From the NCBI RefSeq assembly GCF_001940165.2, contig NZ_CP135162.1:671501-735500 (forward strand): a DNA stretch of 64,000 nucleotides, given 5' to 3'. The notes beneath the pieces were generated by a model. The model had not been told where the DNA came from. It saw only the letters and a list, made by a program, of their open reading frames with translations, and did no database searches. Below are positions 25,148 through 33,212 of the stretch, piece after piece. Position 1 is the first letter of the stretch; every line of letters starts with the position of its first letter. This DNA is from Roseburia sp. 831b (GTDB taxonomy: Bacteria > Bacillota > Clostridia > Lachnospirales > Lachnospiraceae). The position numbers were made by a program, and so were the translations under genes.

Positions 25148-27331
25148 ATGAATCAGGAGTTATTCCAGGAAAGAAAAAATATGATCTATAATTTTATCTG
25201 CGATGAGCTTTACGTGCCAATGAAAGCAAAAGAGATGGCGGTTGTTCTTGGCGTGCCAAAAGGACAGAGAAAAGAGCTGCAGGAAGTGTTACAGGTCTTA
25301 TTGGAAGAAGGAAAAATTGACATTTCTTCCAAGGGAAAATACACAAAGTCAGAAGGAAAATTTTTAACCGGAACCTTCACAGCACACCAGAGAGGATTTG
25401 GATTTGTGACGGTGGAAGGGGAAGATGAGGATATTTTCATTCCAGAATCCAAGGTAAATGGAGCACTTCACCAGGATGTGGTTCAGGTGTCTGTGGAGGA
25501 CGGACGAAGTGGAAAAAGAAGAGAAGGTGCGATCACCAAAATTATCAGCCGTGGCATGACGCAGGTGGTCTGTACCTATGAGCAGAGTAAAAACTTTGGC
25601 TTTGCAGTACCGGATAATCCTAAATTTGGAAAAGATATCTTTATTCCATTGGAGCGTTCAAAAGGTGCAATCAGTGGTCATAAAGTGGTCGTAGAATTGA
25701 CCAGTTATGGAAAGCATGGAAAGAAACCGGAAGGAAAAGTGGTTGAGATTATCGGACATATCAATGATCCGGGAACGGATATTATGTCGATTGTAAGAGG
25801 CTATGATTTGCCGGTTGAATTTTCGGATAAGATTCTCCGCCAGGCTCAAAATGTTTCCAATGAGGTAAGTGAGGCAGACATGGCAGGCCGCATGGACATC
25901 CGAGACTGGCAGACGGTCACCATTGATGGTGAGGATGCAAAAGACTTAGACGATGCAATCACGCTGACAATGGACGGGGAGAATTACAAATTAGGCGTTC
26001 ACATTGCGGACGTCAGCAATTACGTGCAGGAGAGAAGTGCGCTTGATGTAGAAGCCTTAAAAAGAGGAACTTCTGTCTATCTTGTAGACCGTGTGATACC
26101 AATGCTCCCACATAAGCTTTCCAACGGAATCTGTTCCTTGAATGCGGGTGAGAACCGTCTGGCACTAAGCTGTATCATGACAATCGATAAAAAAGGAAAT
26201 GTAATCGATCACACCATTGCCGAAACGGTTGTAAAAGTGGACCGCAGAATGAGTTACACCAGCGTGAAAAAAATCTTAGAAGAGCATGATGAGGCGGAGT
26301 GCAGGGAATACGAAGAACTCATTCCAATGTTTGAGCGCATGAAAGAACTTGCCGCAATTTTGCGGAAAAAGCGCATGAAACGTGGTTCGATTGATTTTGA
26401 TTTCCCGGAAACAAAAATCATTTTGGATGAAAAGGGAAAACCAATTGACATCAAGCCCTATGACAGGAATGTGGCAACCAAGATTATTGAAGATTTTATG
26501 TTGATTGCAAATGAGACGGTAGCACAGGACTTTTTCTGGCAGGAGCTCCCATTTGTGTATCGTACCCATGATAATCCAGACCCGGAAAAAATTCAAAAGC
26601 TGTCCACATTTATCAATAATTTTGGATATTCTATTCACATCAATCAGGATGAGGTACATCCGAAAGAATTACAAAAACTTTTGATGAAAATAGACGGAAC
26701 ACCGGAGGAGGCATTGATTAGCAGATTGACACTCCGTTCGATGAAACAGGCAAAATATTCGATTATGAGTACCGGACATTTTGGATTGGCAACATCTTAC
26801 TACTGTCATTTTACATCCCCGATTCGAAGATATCCGGATTTGCAGATTCATCGTATTATCAAAGAGACACTTCGCGGCAGAATGAATGAAAAGAGAATTG
26901 AGCATTACAATGCAATTCTGCCAGAGGTTGCAAAGCACTCCAGCGAGATGGAACGACGCGCTGATGAGGCGGAGCGCGAGACTGACAAATTAAAGAAAGT
27001 AGAATATATGTCTACACATATCGGAGAGGTCTTTGAAGGTGTTATTTCCGGCGTGACAGAATGGGGCTTTTATGTAGAGCTTCCAAATACGGTGGAAGGA
27101 CTCGTCCATGTGACAAGTCTTCGCGATGATTTTTATCATTATCAGGAATCTACTTACGAGATGGTCGGTGAGGTGACAAACAAGCGCTATAAGCTTGGTC
27201 AGAGCGTAAAAGTACGTCTTGTGGGGACAGACCGTGTGATGAGAACGATTGATTTTCATGTTGTGACAGACGAGGATGAGACATCACAAGAAAAGGATGC
27301 GGCAGAAGAACAGGTTTTATCAGAAGAATAA
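25148..27331 (+). CDS. rnr: Ribonuclease R
   Basis: A 727-residue RNB-family 3'-5' exoribonuclease: an N-terminal helix-turn-helix-like region, two cold-shock domains (FTAHQRGFGFVTVEGEDEDI; KNFGFAVPDNPKFGKDIFIP), the RNB domain with the metal Asp cluster (TIDGEDAKDLDDAITL), and a C-terminal S1 domain (GEVFEGVISGVTEWGFYVEL) with an acidic tail. It degrades structured RNA and works with tmRNA-SmpB to remove defective mRNA; smpB and ssrA lie directly downstream. The RBS is GAAGGAGG. Confidence 0.96.
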   Translation: MNQELFQERKNMIYNFICDELYVPMKAKEMAVVLGVPKGQRKELQEVLQVLLEEGKIDISSKGKYTKSEGKFLTGTFTAHQRGFGFVTVEGEDEDIFIPESKVNGALHQDVVQVSVEDGRSGKRREGAITKIISRGMTQVVCTYEQSKNFGFAVPDNPKFGKDIFIPLERSKGAISGHKVVVELTSYGKHGKKPEGKVVEIIGHINDPGTDIMSIVRGYDLPVEFSDKILRQAQNVSNEVSEADMAGRMDIRDWQTVTIDGEDAKDLDDAITLTMDGENYKLGVHIADVSNYVQERSALDVEALKRGTSVYLVDRVIPMLPHKLSNGICSLNAGENRLALSCIMTIDKKGNVIDHTIAETVVKVDRRMSYTSVKKILEEHDEAECREYEELIPMFERMKELAAILRKKRMKRGSIDFDFPETKIILDEKGKPIDIKPYDRNVATKIIEDFMLIANETVAQDFFWQELPFVYRTHDNPDPEKIQKLSTFINNFGYSIHINQDEVHPKELQKLLMKIDGTPEEALISRLTLRSMKQAKYSIMSTGHFGLATSYYCHFTSPIRRYPDLQIHRIIKETLRGRMNEKRIEHYNAILPEVAKHSSEMERRADEAERETDKLKKVEYMSTHIGEVFEGVISGVTEWGFYVELPNTVEGLVHVTSLRDDFYHYQESTYEMVGEVTNKRYKLGQSVKVRLVGTDRVMRTIDFHVVTDEDETSQEKDAAEEQVLSEE

Positions 27332-27398
27332 GTTGCATATACTGTAAAATTGGGGTATACTAGGAAAGCATCAGAAATTTGAAAGGGAGGATGGCGTG

Positions 27399-27863
27399 AT
27401 GGCAAAAGATGCATTTAAGTTAGTGGCAAACAATAAAAAAGCATATCATGAGTATTTCCTGGAAGAAAAGTATGAATGCGGTGTGGAACTAAACGGAACC
27501 GAAGTCAAATCAATCCGCATGGGCAAATGCAGTATCAAGGAAGCGTTTGTGCGTATTGAAAAAGGAGAGGTCTATGTGTATGGAATGCACATCAGCCCTT
27601 ATGAAAAAGGGAATATTTTTAACAAAGACCCGCTTCGTCCGAAAAAGCTTTTGATGCACAAGTCGGAGATTCGAAAACTGGAGTCGAAGAGTGCAGAGCA
27701 AGGCTATACGTTAGTTCCGGTGGAAGTATACTTAAAAGGCAGTCTGGTAAAAGTGCAGATTGCGCTTGCAAAAGGTAAAAAGTTATACGATAAACGTCAG
27801 GATATCGCAAAGAAAGATATGAGACGTGAGGCAGAGCGCGAATTTAAGATTCGGAATCTGTAA
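27399..27863 (+). CDS. smpB: tmRNA-binding protein SmpB
   Basis: A 154-residue protein with [34 protein letters not shown], a basic beta-barrel core and the C-terminal basic tail [20 protein letters not shown] needed in the decoding centre. It loads tmRNA on stalled ribosomes. The start is the ATG at 27399, next to a GTG at 27396; GGGAGG precedes both. ssrA follows 70 bp downstream. Confidence 0.97.
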   Translation: MAKDAFKLVANNKKAYHEYFLEEKYECGVELNGTEVKSIRMGKCSIKEAFVRIEKGEVYVYGMHISPYEKGNIFNKDPLRPKKLLMHKSEIRKLESKSAEQGYTLVPVEVYLKGSLVKVQIALAKGKKLYDKRQDIAKKDMRREAEREFKIRNL

Positions 27864-27869
27864 AAAAGT

Positions 27870-27898
27870 TTGTTTCACACATTTTTGTGTGTTACGAT
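27870..27898 (+). promoter_or_regulatory. Promoter for tmRNA
   Basis: TTGTTT (27870-27875), 17 bp, TACGAT (27893-27898). The spacer holds the inverted repeat CACACA-TTTT-TGTGTG. A GGCGCC-TTA-GGCGCC repeat follows at 27904-27918, between the promoter and the RNA. Confidence 0.5.
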
Positions 27899-27932
27899 AG
27901 ATGGCGCCTTAGGCGCCGCAAAAACTGAATAG

Positions 27933-28270
27933 GGGCTAGTAAAGGTTTCGACGGGGGATCTGCAGCTGGAGAAGCGAGTCGTATGGTAATGCGTCAAATG
28001 GCCAAACTAAAATTAAACGCTGAAGATAATTTAGCATACGCTGCCTAATGGCAGCAGTCGGCTCTAAAGCACTCACACTTTAGAATCCCGGCTTCGACCA
28101 TGTGAGAAACGACACTGTCAAAGCTTTGAGGCAGTGGGCGTATTATGAAGCTACTAAAACGTCTAGGGTGTTTGTTCCCGAGGCGCAGAGGGAATGTCAA
28201 AGAATAAACTACACTCGTAGAAGGACAGGGAATTTTCCTTCGGACACGGGTTCGACTCCCGTCTAGTCCA
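27933..28270 (+). ncRNA. ssrA: Transfer-messenger RNA (tmRNA)
   Basis: The 5' end GGGCTAGTAAAGGTTTCGAC is the classic tmRNA start, and the 3' end has the T-arm GGTTCGACTCC and CTAGTCC, which pairs with GGGCTAG to give a 7-bp acceptor stem; A28270 is the discriminator and CCA is not encoded (CTT follows). The tag-coding part runs 28001-28048: GCC start, reading AKLKLNAEDNLAYAA, then TAA. This is longer than the E. coli tag and ends AYAA rather than ALAA. It rescues stalled ribosomes with SmpB. Confidence 0.96.
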
Positions 28271-28274
28271 CTTG

Positions 28275-28303
28275 AAAAAGTACCGCATTTGCGGTACTTT
28301 TTT
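28275..28303 (+). terminator. Terminator after tmRNA
   Basis: A 7-bp perfect G+C-containing stem, GTACCGC (28280-28286) with GCGGTAC (28291-28297), extended by A-T pairs on both sides, 4-nt loop, then six Ts. Confidence 0.9.
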
Positions 28304-28351
28304 GTGCGTTTTAATGATAACGAGAGTTGGGAGTCTGGTTCTCCTTCACTA

Positions 28352-28408
28352 TATACACATTTTATACACATAATAATATTGACAATACACAAAAAATGTG
28401 TATATTAT
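28352..28408 (+). promoter_or_regulatory. hicAB promoter and TACACA operator cluster
   Basis: TTGACA (28379-28384) with a -10 at 28401-28408 (TATATT or TATTAT). Overlapping it is the inverted repeat ATACACA (28385-28391), five bases, TGTGTAT (28397-28403), and two direct copies of TATACACAT lie upstream (28352-28360, 28363-28371). This is the expected layout for repression by the ribbon-helix-helix HicB antitoxin; the binding itself is inferred. Confidence 0.6.
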
Positions 28409-28427
28409 AATTAAAGGAGGAAAATAT

Positions 28428-28598
28428 ATGAAACAAAGAGACTTAATTAAAAAGTTAGAGTCTGTGGGTTTTAAATTTGAACGACATGGTGGAAATCATG
28501 ATGTATATGTCAGAGGTTTCGATGAGGAACAAATTCCAAGACATAAGGAAATTAATGAAAGATTGGCGAAAGCAATTCTAAGGAAATGGGGATTATAA
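28428..28598 (+). CDS. hicA: HicA-type mRNA interferase toxin
   Basis: A 56-residue dsRBD-like toxin: KQRDLIKKLESVGFKFERHG, then the conserved His in HGGNHDVYV, which is the catalytic residue of HicA proteins. It cleaves mRNA when free of HicB. The start at 28428 is fixed by AAAGGAGG (28413-28420). The hicB gene follows 55 bp later. It lies just after ssrA, a common entry site for mobile DNA. Confidence 0.88.
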   Translation: MKQRDLIKKLESVGFKFERHGGNHDVYVRGFDEEQIPRHKEINERLAKAILRKWGL

Positions 28599-28653
28599 TA
28601 TCCCCAAACCTTGGATATAGTTATAAATAGATAGTTGAATGGAGGTTATTAGA

Positions 28654-29076
28654 ATGAGACAGGTATATCCAGTAATATTTACACCGTTAAATGATCAAAA
28701 GGATACGGTTTTAATAGAAGTACCTGACTTGGAAATTTTAACAGAGGGATATGGAATGGCAGATGCTGTTGAAATGGCTAGAGATGCAATTGGATTAAAG
28801 GGAATTTCATATGAGGATAAAGGAAAGAAATTGCCGGAACCAAGTGAATTTAACGTTATTGATGTATCACAAGGAACATTTGCAGAAGATGGTGCTGGAT
28901 GTGTATCATTAGTAGATATTGATTTTGGTGAATATCGTCGCAAGGTGGACAATAAAACTGTAAGGAGGAATGTGACACTTCCTAACTGGTTGAATCAGGA
29001 AGCTGAGAAGGCGCATATTAATGTTTCGCGAGTATTACAAGAAGCATTGATGACTAAATTAGGAGTATCTAGATAG
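28654..29076 (+). CDS. hicB: HicB-type antitoxin with RHH DNA-binding tail
   Basis: A 140-residue protein. Residues 1-90 are a partly degraded RNase H-like HicB fold (VIFTPLNDQKDTVLIEVPDL, then the EGYGMADAVEMARDAIGL helix). Residues about 100-138 form a ribbon-helix-helix domain (RRNVTLPNWLNQEAEKAHI, then SRVLQEALMTKLG) for operator binding. It neutralises HicA and represses the operon. The start at 28654 is chosen because ATGGAGG at 28639 serves as its RBS. Confidence 0.88.
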   Translation: MRQVYPVIFTPLNDQKDTVLIEVPDLEILTEGYGMADAVEMARDAIGLKGISYEDKGKKLPEPSEFNVIDVSQGTFAEDGAGCVSLVDIDFGEYRRKVDNKTVRRNVTLPNWLNQEAEKAHINVSRVLQEALMTKLGVSR

Positions 29077-29233
29077 AGCAGAGATATAAGGAATGTGTGC
29101 CTGGCGAGGACACGCATAGCATTCATTATATAAGGCAGAATTAAAGCGATACAGGGAAAGCTTTCAGAAGATATACAAAACACTTGATAGTAATTGATAC
29201 CACATCTGTGATATATATTATTTATCAGAAGCT

Positions 29234-29328
29234 AAGGGGCTGTAAAATAGGATCTAATCAGGGAATGCCCGAACAGGCATTTGTCGGAACTGACATTCCT
29301 TGATATGAGACATATTTTGCAGCTCCTT
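29234..29328. repeat. 95-bp near-perfect palindrome, MITE-like
   Basis: The outer arms 29234-29249 and 29313-29328 pair over 16 bp (two G-T pairs). Inner arms 29257-29267 and 29294-29304 pair over 11 bp, and a third stem pairs CCGA..CA with TGTCGG around a 6-nt loop. The ends, AAGGGGCTGT, resemble insertion-sequence termini. No coding sequence lies within and no target-site duplication is clear. It could be a MITE or a large RNA hairpin. The DNA between hicB and this element (29077-29233) shows nothing. Confidence 0.5.
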
Positions 29329-29354
29329 TTGTTTGCATCTCTATTACGATGGCT

Positions 29355-29640
29355 GTGCCTGACGCCGATTTTATTGGAATAGGCAGGTGCGCTTTTAAGC
29401 CATTTCCTGTTTTGTGACATGCCTATTGATGATTTTTGACAATATGGCATGCACATTTTCCTTTAAGAACAGGGCGTCGGGCATGCCTATTGCTTTTTAT
29501 TTAGTATAAGGCACAGCAATCACCCCTGAAATTTGCGTGCCTAGAGCTTAATTTAGAGCCTAAAGCACCGCTTTTGTGTTACGGGACAGAGGAAAAAGGC
29601 GTGCCTATGACCGGATATTAGCTTGTAGGCATGCAAAACT
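29355..29640. repeat. Gene-free stretch with scattered TGCCTA repeats
   Basis: No credible gene lies between hicB and padR (29077-29749). This part holds at least eight copies of a core like (A/G)TGCCTA in both directions: near 29355, 29380 (reverse), 29419, 29483, 29509 (reverse), 29538, 29601 and 29626 (reverse); several extend to GCATGCCTAT or GCGTGCCTA. In addition, GCCTGACGCC near 29357 can pair with GGCGTCGGGC near 29473. The nature of the region is unknown. Confidence 0.4.
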
Positions 29641-29673
29641 TTGCAAAAAAAGATTCCATTCCCAAATTCCCTA

Positions 29674-29718
29674 TTGACATATATTGACCATCGATATACT
29701 ATATAGGTAGTCGATATA
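29674..29718 (+). promoter_or_regulatory. padR promoter with repeated TCGATATA
   Basis: TTGACA (29674-29679) is followed by TATACT (29695-29700, spacer 15) or TACTAT (29697-29702, spacer 17). TCGATATA occurs twice (29691-29698, 29711-29718), 20 bp apart, around the palindrome CTATATAG (29699-29706). This is a plausible PadR autorepression site. Confidence 0.5.
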
Positions 29719-29749
29719 TAGATTATCTATACACAAGGAGGTAGGGAAA

Positions 29750-30079
29750 ATGTCAGTGGACAAAACGTTACTATCAGGCAGCATGACGATGTTATTGCTT
29801 AAGCTGCTGGATGAAAAGGATATGTATGGTTACGAAATGATTGATACCCTAAGGAAGAAATCAAACAATGTTTTTGAACTGAAAGCAGGTACTCTTTATC
29901 CGTTGTTACATGGGCTAGAGGAAAAAGGACTGCTAAAGTCCTATGAGCAAAAAATTACTGGAAAGACAAGGAAATATTACAGTATAACGAAAGAGGGCAA
30001 GGGACTTTTGGCAAAGAAAACGGTTGAGTGGAATGAATACAAAACGGCGGTATCCAACGTACTTGCGCTTGAAGGTTAG
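29750..30079 (+). CDS. PadR family transcriptional regulator
   Basis: A 109-residue winged-helix regulator: LLSGSMTMLLLKLLDEKDMYGYEM, in which GYEM is the family mark, then FELKAGTLYPLLHGLEEKGL as recognition region and wing, and a short C-terminal helix for dimers. PadR proteins usually repress a neighbouring membrane or efflux gene until a ligand binds. The next gene starts 16 bp downstream and encodes a membrane protein, the likely target. The RBS is AAGGAGG. Confidence 0.92.
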   Translation: MSVDKTLLSGSMTMLLLKLLDEKDMYGYEMIDTLRKKSNNVFELKAGTLYPLLHGLEEKGLLKSYEQKITGKTRKYYSITKEGKGLLAKKTVEWNEYKTAVSNVLALEG

Positions 30080-30094
30080 GTGGGAGGTAAGCGG

Positions 30095-31459
30095 ATGGAA
30101 GAATATATTGAAAAACTTATCTCTCAGGTCAGGTGCAAGAAAGCAAGACCGTATATAGCAGAAGAAATAAGAGACCACATCGAAGAACAGATGGCAGATA
30201 ACAAAGAGAACGGTATGTCTGATGCGGAAGCGGAAAAGAATGCAGTGCTCGATATGGGAGATCCTGTCGAAGTGGGGATTTCCTTAGATAGAATTCATAA
30301 ACCCAAAATGGGATGGAATGTGATTGTCATTGTTGGAATTATCAGTTTGCTGGCAATACTGGTACAGTGGGCATTTGCATCTGCTATTAACAATTATGGT
30401 TTAGAGCAGCTAAGTCATATGAGTTATAATTATTCGATGAGAAAATTCTTAAAAAGCATTTTTGCTGGAATGTTGTTTATGGTAGTGATTTATTTTGTGG
30501 ATTACACAGTGATTGCAAAGTATTCCAAAATCATAGGGCTTTTTATCATAGGAGCCGGACTTTACACGGTTTTGTTTGGAACTTCATTTCATGGAGCAAG
30601 GTATTATATTTTCAATTTGAGTGTCAGTGCCACTTCGTTTATGATGCTGTATGTTCCGGTGTATGGCGCAATTCTTTACAAATATCGGGGTGGAGGGTTT
30701 GGAGCTCTCTTAAAATGTATTGCATGGCTTTTGACTCCGACACTCATAGCAGTAAGAATACCAAGTCTTGGCGTGGCAGGAATTTTGCTGATTTGTATGT
30801 TGGTACAATTAACCATTGCGGTATGTAAAGGCTGGTTTAAAGTCAATAAAAGGGCTGCTTTAACCGGCTTATGGACGGTATTTCTGTTATTGCCATTCGT
30901 CAGCCTGTTCGGATTATATTCGCTGCATCTGCTCGCTGATTACCAGGAGGCAAGAATCCGAAGCTGGTTATTGCCAAATCAGGAAGAAGGTTATGTATTA
31001 TCGGTCATAAGGGAGTATACCAAAAATGTTCCCATGTTTGGAAAAAGCCAGAAAGACATTTTGGGATATCTGCCGGATTTGAACAGAGATTATATCTTTA
31101 CCTATATTATCAATAGTTATGGTTCCCTTGCTGGAATCATCATTATATCCGTACTGGCAGTGCTGCTTGTATTCCTGTTTGGTGCAGTGATGAGACAGAA
31201 AAATGAACTTGGTTTTACCATGGGTGTGGGATGCGGAATGATTTTACTCATGAATGCAGTTATAAACATATGTTGCTCCATCGGAGTTTTGCCACCATCC
31301 GCATCATTTCTTCCGTTCTTTTCAGCAGGTGGAAGTAATATGATATTGTGTTACGCATTGATTGGAATTGTGTTAAGCATATATAGATACAAGGATGTGT
31401 ATCCGGGAAATATTTCAGACAGGGTAGTTATCAAGAAAAAACTGGATGTAAACTTATAG
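30095..31459 (+). CDS. SEDS (FtsW/RodA/SpoVE)-like membrane protein with N-terminal prefix domain
   Basis: A 454-residue protein. Residues 1-75 form a soluble helical prefix (MEEYIEKLISQVRCKKARPY, then EEIRDHIEEQM and DMGDPVEVG), the permease-prefix/HAAS-like domain often found next to PadR regulators. About ten membrane helices follow. The C-terminal part matches SEDS glycosyltransferases: YLPDLNRDYIFTYIINSYG, then GVLPPSASFLPFFSAGGSNM. SEDS proteins polymerise lipid II glycan strands. With PadR this may be a stress-induced, accessory cell-wall enzyme. The start at 30095 is set by GGGAGG; a GTG at 30080 is possible. Overall similarity to FtsW seems low, so activity is uncertain. Confidence 0.75.
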   Translation: MEEYIEKLISQVRCKKARPYIAEEIRDHIEEQMADNKENGMSDAEAEKNAVLDMGDPVEVGISLDRIHKPKMGWNVIVIVGIISLLAILVQWAFASAINNYGLEQLSHMSYNYSMRKFLKSIFAGMLFMVVIYFVDYTVIAKYSKIIGLFIIGAGLYTVLFGTSFHGARYYIFNLSVSATSFMMLYVPVYGAILYKYRGGGFGALLKCIAWLLTPTLIAVRIPSLGVAGILLICMLVQLTIAVCKGWFKVNKRAALTGLWTVFLLLPFVSLFGLYSLHLLADYQEARIRSWLLPNQEEGYVLSVIREYTKNVPMFGKSQKDILGYLPDLNRDYIFTYIINSYGSLAGIIIISVLAVLLVFLFGAVMRQKNELGFTMGVGCGMILLMNAVINICCSIGVLPPSASFLPFFSAGGSNMILCYALIGIVLSIYRYKDVYPGNISDRVVIKKKLDVNL

Positions 31460-31641
31460 ATATAAAGCTAGCCGTTCCCTGAACCGACTTCCCTGGCAAC
31501 AAATCTTAAGCAGTTTTAAATTTCAAAATCAGATAACAAATCCAGGCTAACATCAGGTCACCTCCCATACTAATATATGCAGTGAGATAGGAAAACATGC
31601 AGGAAGGTGGGACAATCTTTTTCAAAAAATTGGCAGAATTC

Positions 31642-31670
31642 TTGCATTTATGCGTTGTATCACGCATAAT
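31642..31670 (+). promoter_or_regulatory. Promoter with inverted repeat in the spacer
   Basis: TTGCAT (31642-31647), 17 bp, CATAAT (31665-31670). The spacer is nearly filled by the inverted repeat TTATGCG (31648-31654), eight bases, CGCATAA (31663-31669), a likely operator for a dimeric repressor. It precedes the ParB-fold gene by about 55 bp. The rest of 31460-31641 shows nothing. Confidence 0.5.
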
Positions 31671-31724
31671 AAGGATGGAACGATAATTGTAGTTAAAACA
31701 TAGATAGAGAATTTGGAGCGAAAA

Positions 31725-32348
31725 ATGGAAAAGATAGAAAAAATAGAACGTGTGAATACATATTCGCACCCGCTTTTTTCAGAAAAAGTGTTAAAACAGC
31801 ATGGAGCCTTTTTGGTGAATGGGACGCAGCCGTATGAAGTAGAAATTGTTTCGAAGACAGATGCAATTATCCGTGGGGCGTGCGTGGATTTCTATGAAAA
31901 AATTATCGAGGAGTTTCGATTTTTTGCAGGGCATATCACTAGATTTTTGGATGAAAAAGGAAATCTGGTGAAGGAATTTCCGAAAGTAGAAGTGTTTCGC
32001 GTTCCAATTGAGAAAATCCAGCCATCCCAGTTTTATGTGGATGAAAGCAAAATGGAGGCAGTATCTTCTTTTATAAAGACGGAACAGGATGTGGTGATTC
32101 CACTTGGAAAAAGTGAGACAGGCTATATTTCACTGGATGGTCACACCAGGCTAAAAGTTGCACTTGTAAAAGGATTTACGCATGTGTATGGCTTCCTGAC
32201 GGAGGTAGAAGAGTACGTTGCATGGTTTGTGGCGGAGGCAAAAAAGCGGGGCGTCACATCCGCAGCACAGATGGAAAAACTGAGTCATGAAGAATATGAG
32301 ATAAAATGGAATGGATTTTGTGACGCCTTTTTCGCAGAGGAAGAATAG
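31725..32348 (+). CDS. ParB-like domain protein, 207 residues
   Basis: The middle part carries a ParB/Srx-like fold: VFRVPIEKIQPSQFYVDE, then a VVIPLGKSETGYISLDGHTR segment in which DGHTRLKVAL matches the ParB motif (D/E)GHhR. The N- and C-terminal parts are not recognised; the end is rich in Lys/Glu helices. ParB-fold proteins include CTP-dependent DNA clamps, sulfiredoxins and nucleotide-binding enzymes, so the role is open. There is no helix-turn-helix domain, so it is not a chromosome-partition ParB. The start at 31725 is chosen because TTGGAGCG precedes it. Confidence 0.65.
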   Translation: MEKIEKIERVNTYSHPLFSEKVLKQHGAFLVNGTQPYEVEIVSKTDAIIRGACVDFYEKIIEEFRFFAGHITRFLDEKGNLVKEFPKVEVFRVPIEKIQPSQFYVDESKMEAVSSFIKTEQDVVIPLGKSETGYISLDGHTRLKVALVKGFTHVYGFLTEVEEYVAWFVAEAKKRGVTSAAQMEKLSHEEYEIKWNGFCDAFFAEEE

Positions 32349-32497
32349 ATACAGGCAATAAAAATGGAATCTTGGCATAGAATCGGGAAAAAATAGCCGA
32401 GTTTCGCTAGAAAAAGGAAAATTTTTTTGGGTGTAATGTGCTATACTTTTTTAGAGAGTGCTAAGATGATTCCATAGAATGGCAGGGGATAAAAGAA

Positions 32498-33139
32498 ATG
32501 GCAAAGAAAGAAAATATAACTACGATTGTAAATGGATTTGTTTTTGAAGATCCAGAAGAGGCAAAGAAAGCCCAGAAGGAAGCAGAAGGCGTTCGTTATA
32601 TCAAGAGCAAGACGGATATGGAGAATCCGGAGATGGTGTTACAGATTTATAAGGATATGATACGCCAGAAAGTGTTTGAAACGGAAGTTGGAATAGCCTA
32701 CCTCGCAGAATTGCAGGATTATCTGAAAAAGGTACCGTATATCAACGATGAGGACATCCTACCGGTTCCGACGGTTACGAGAGAAACCGATGCGCTGGTC
32801 CGTAAAAAGGCAAAGAAAGCAGAGAAAAAGAACGCAGACATCAGACGGAATCAGGCACCAGTCACAGGAAAAGGGGTGGATTATAAGAAGAAGTTTCAGA
32901 TTTCGCTGGTAATCAATGTTGTACTTGCAGTCTGTATCGTCTGCATGTTTTTGATTAATCTGACAACAAATCAGACAACAATCTTAAACTATGAATCGAA
33001 GATTATCGACAAATACGAATCCTGGGAACAGGAATTAAATGAGCGTGAGACTAAGCTTCGCCAGCAGGAACTGGAAAATGGAATCTCAGAGGATACACAG
33101 AATGATGGAACTGTTGAAGAAACAAATACACAAGAATAA
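32498..33139 (+). CDS. Hypothetical single-span membrane protein
   Basis: A 213-residue protein that I do not recognise. Residues 1-125 are cytoplasmic and highly charged, with a Lys-rich stretch before one membrane helix (about 133-153, LVINVVLAVCIVCMFLINLT). The C-terminal 55 residues outside are coiled-coil-like (YESWEQELNERETKLRQQEL) and acidic. A promoter with extended -10 (TGCTATACT, 32439-32447) lies 50 bp upstream. The two-component genes follow 73 bp later, so it might belong to that signalling unit; this is only context. Confidence 0.7.
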   Translation: MAKKENITTIVNGFVFEDPEEAKKAQKEAEGVRYIKSKTDMENPEMVLQIYKDMIRQKVFETEVGIAYLAELQDYLKKVPYINDEDILPVPTVTRETDALVRKKAKKAEKKNADIRRNQAPVTGKGVDYKKKFQISLVINVVLAVCIVCMFLINLTTNQTTILNYESKIIDKYESWEQELNERETKLRQQELENGISEDTQNDGTVEETNTQE

Positions 33140-33212
33140 ATTCACATTTTTTTCATAGGTAGTTGGTATTCTATTAGCAAGAAAAGAATGAGCGAAGAGA
33201 GGCATGAGTCGT

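Noticed and set aside
29232..29456. 74-codon minus-strand open frame in the repeat region
   Set aside because: It covers the palindrome and the repeats, has no family features and no clear RBS.
28270..31500. A genomic island bounded by ssrA att repeats
   Set aside because: No copy of the tmRNA 3' end and no integrase gene were seen downstream, so an island cannot be delimited.
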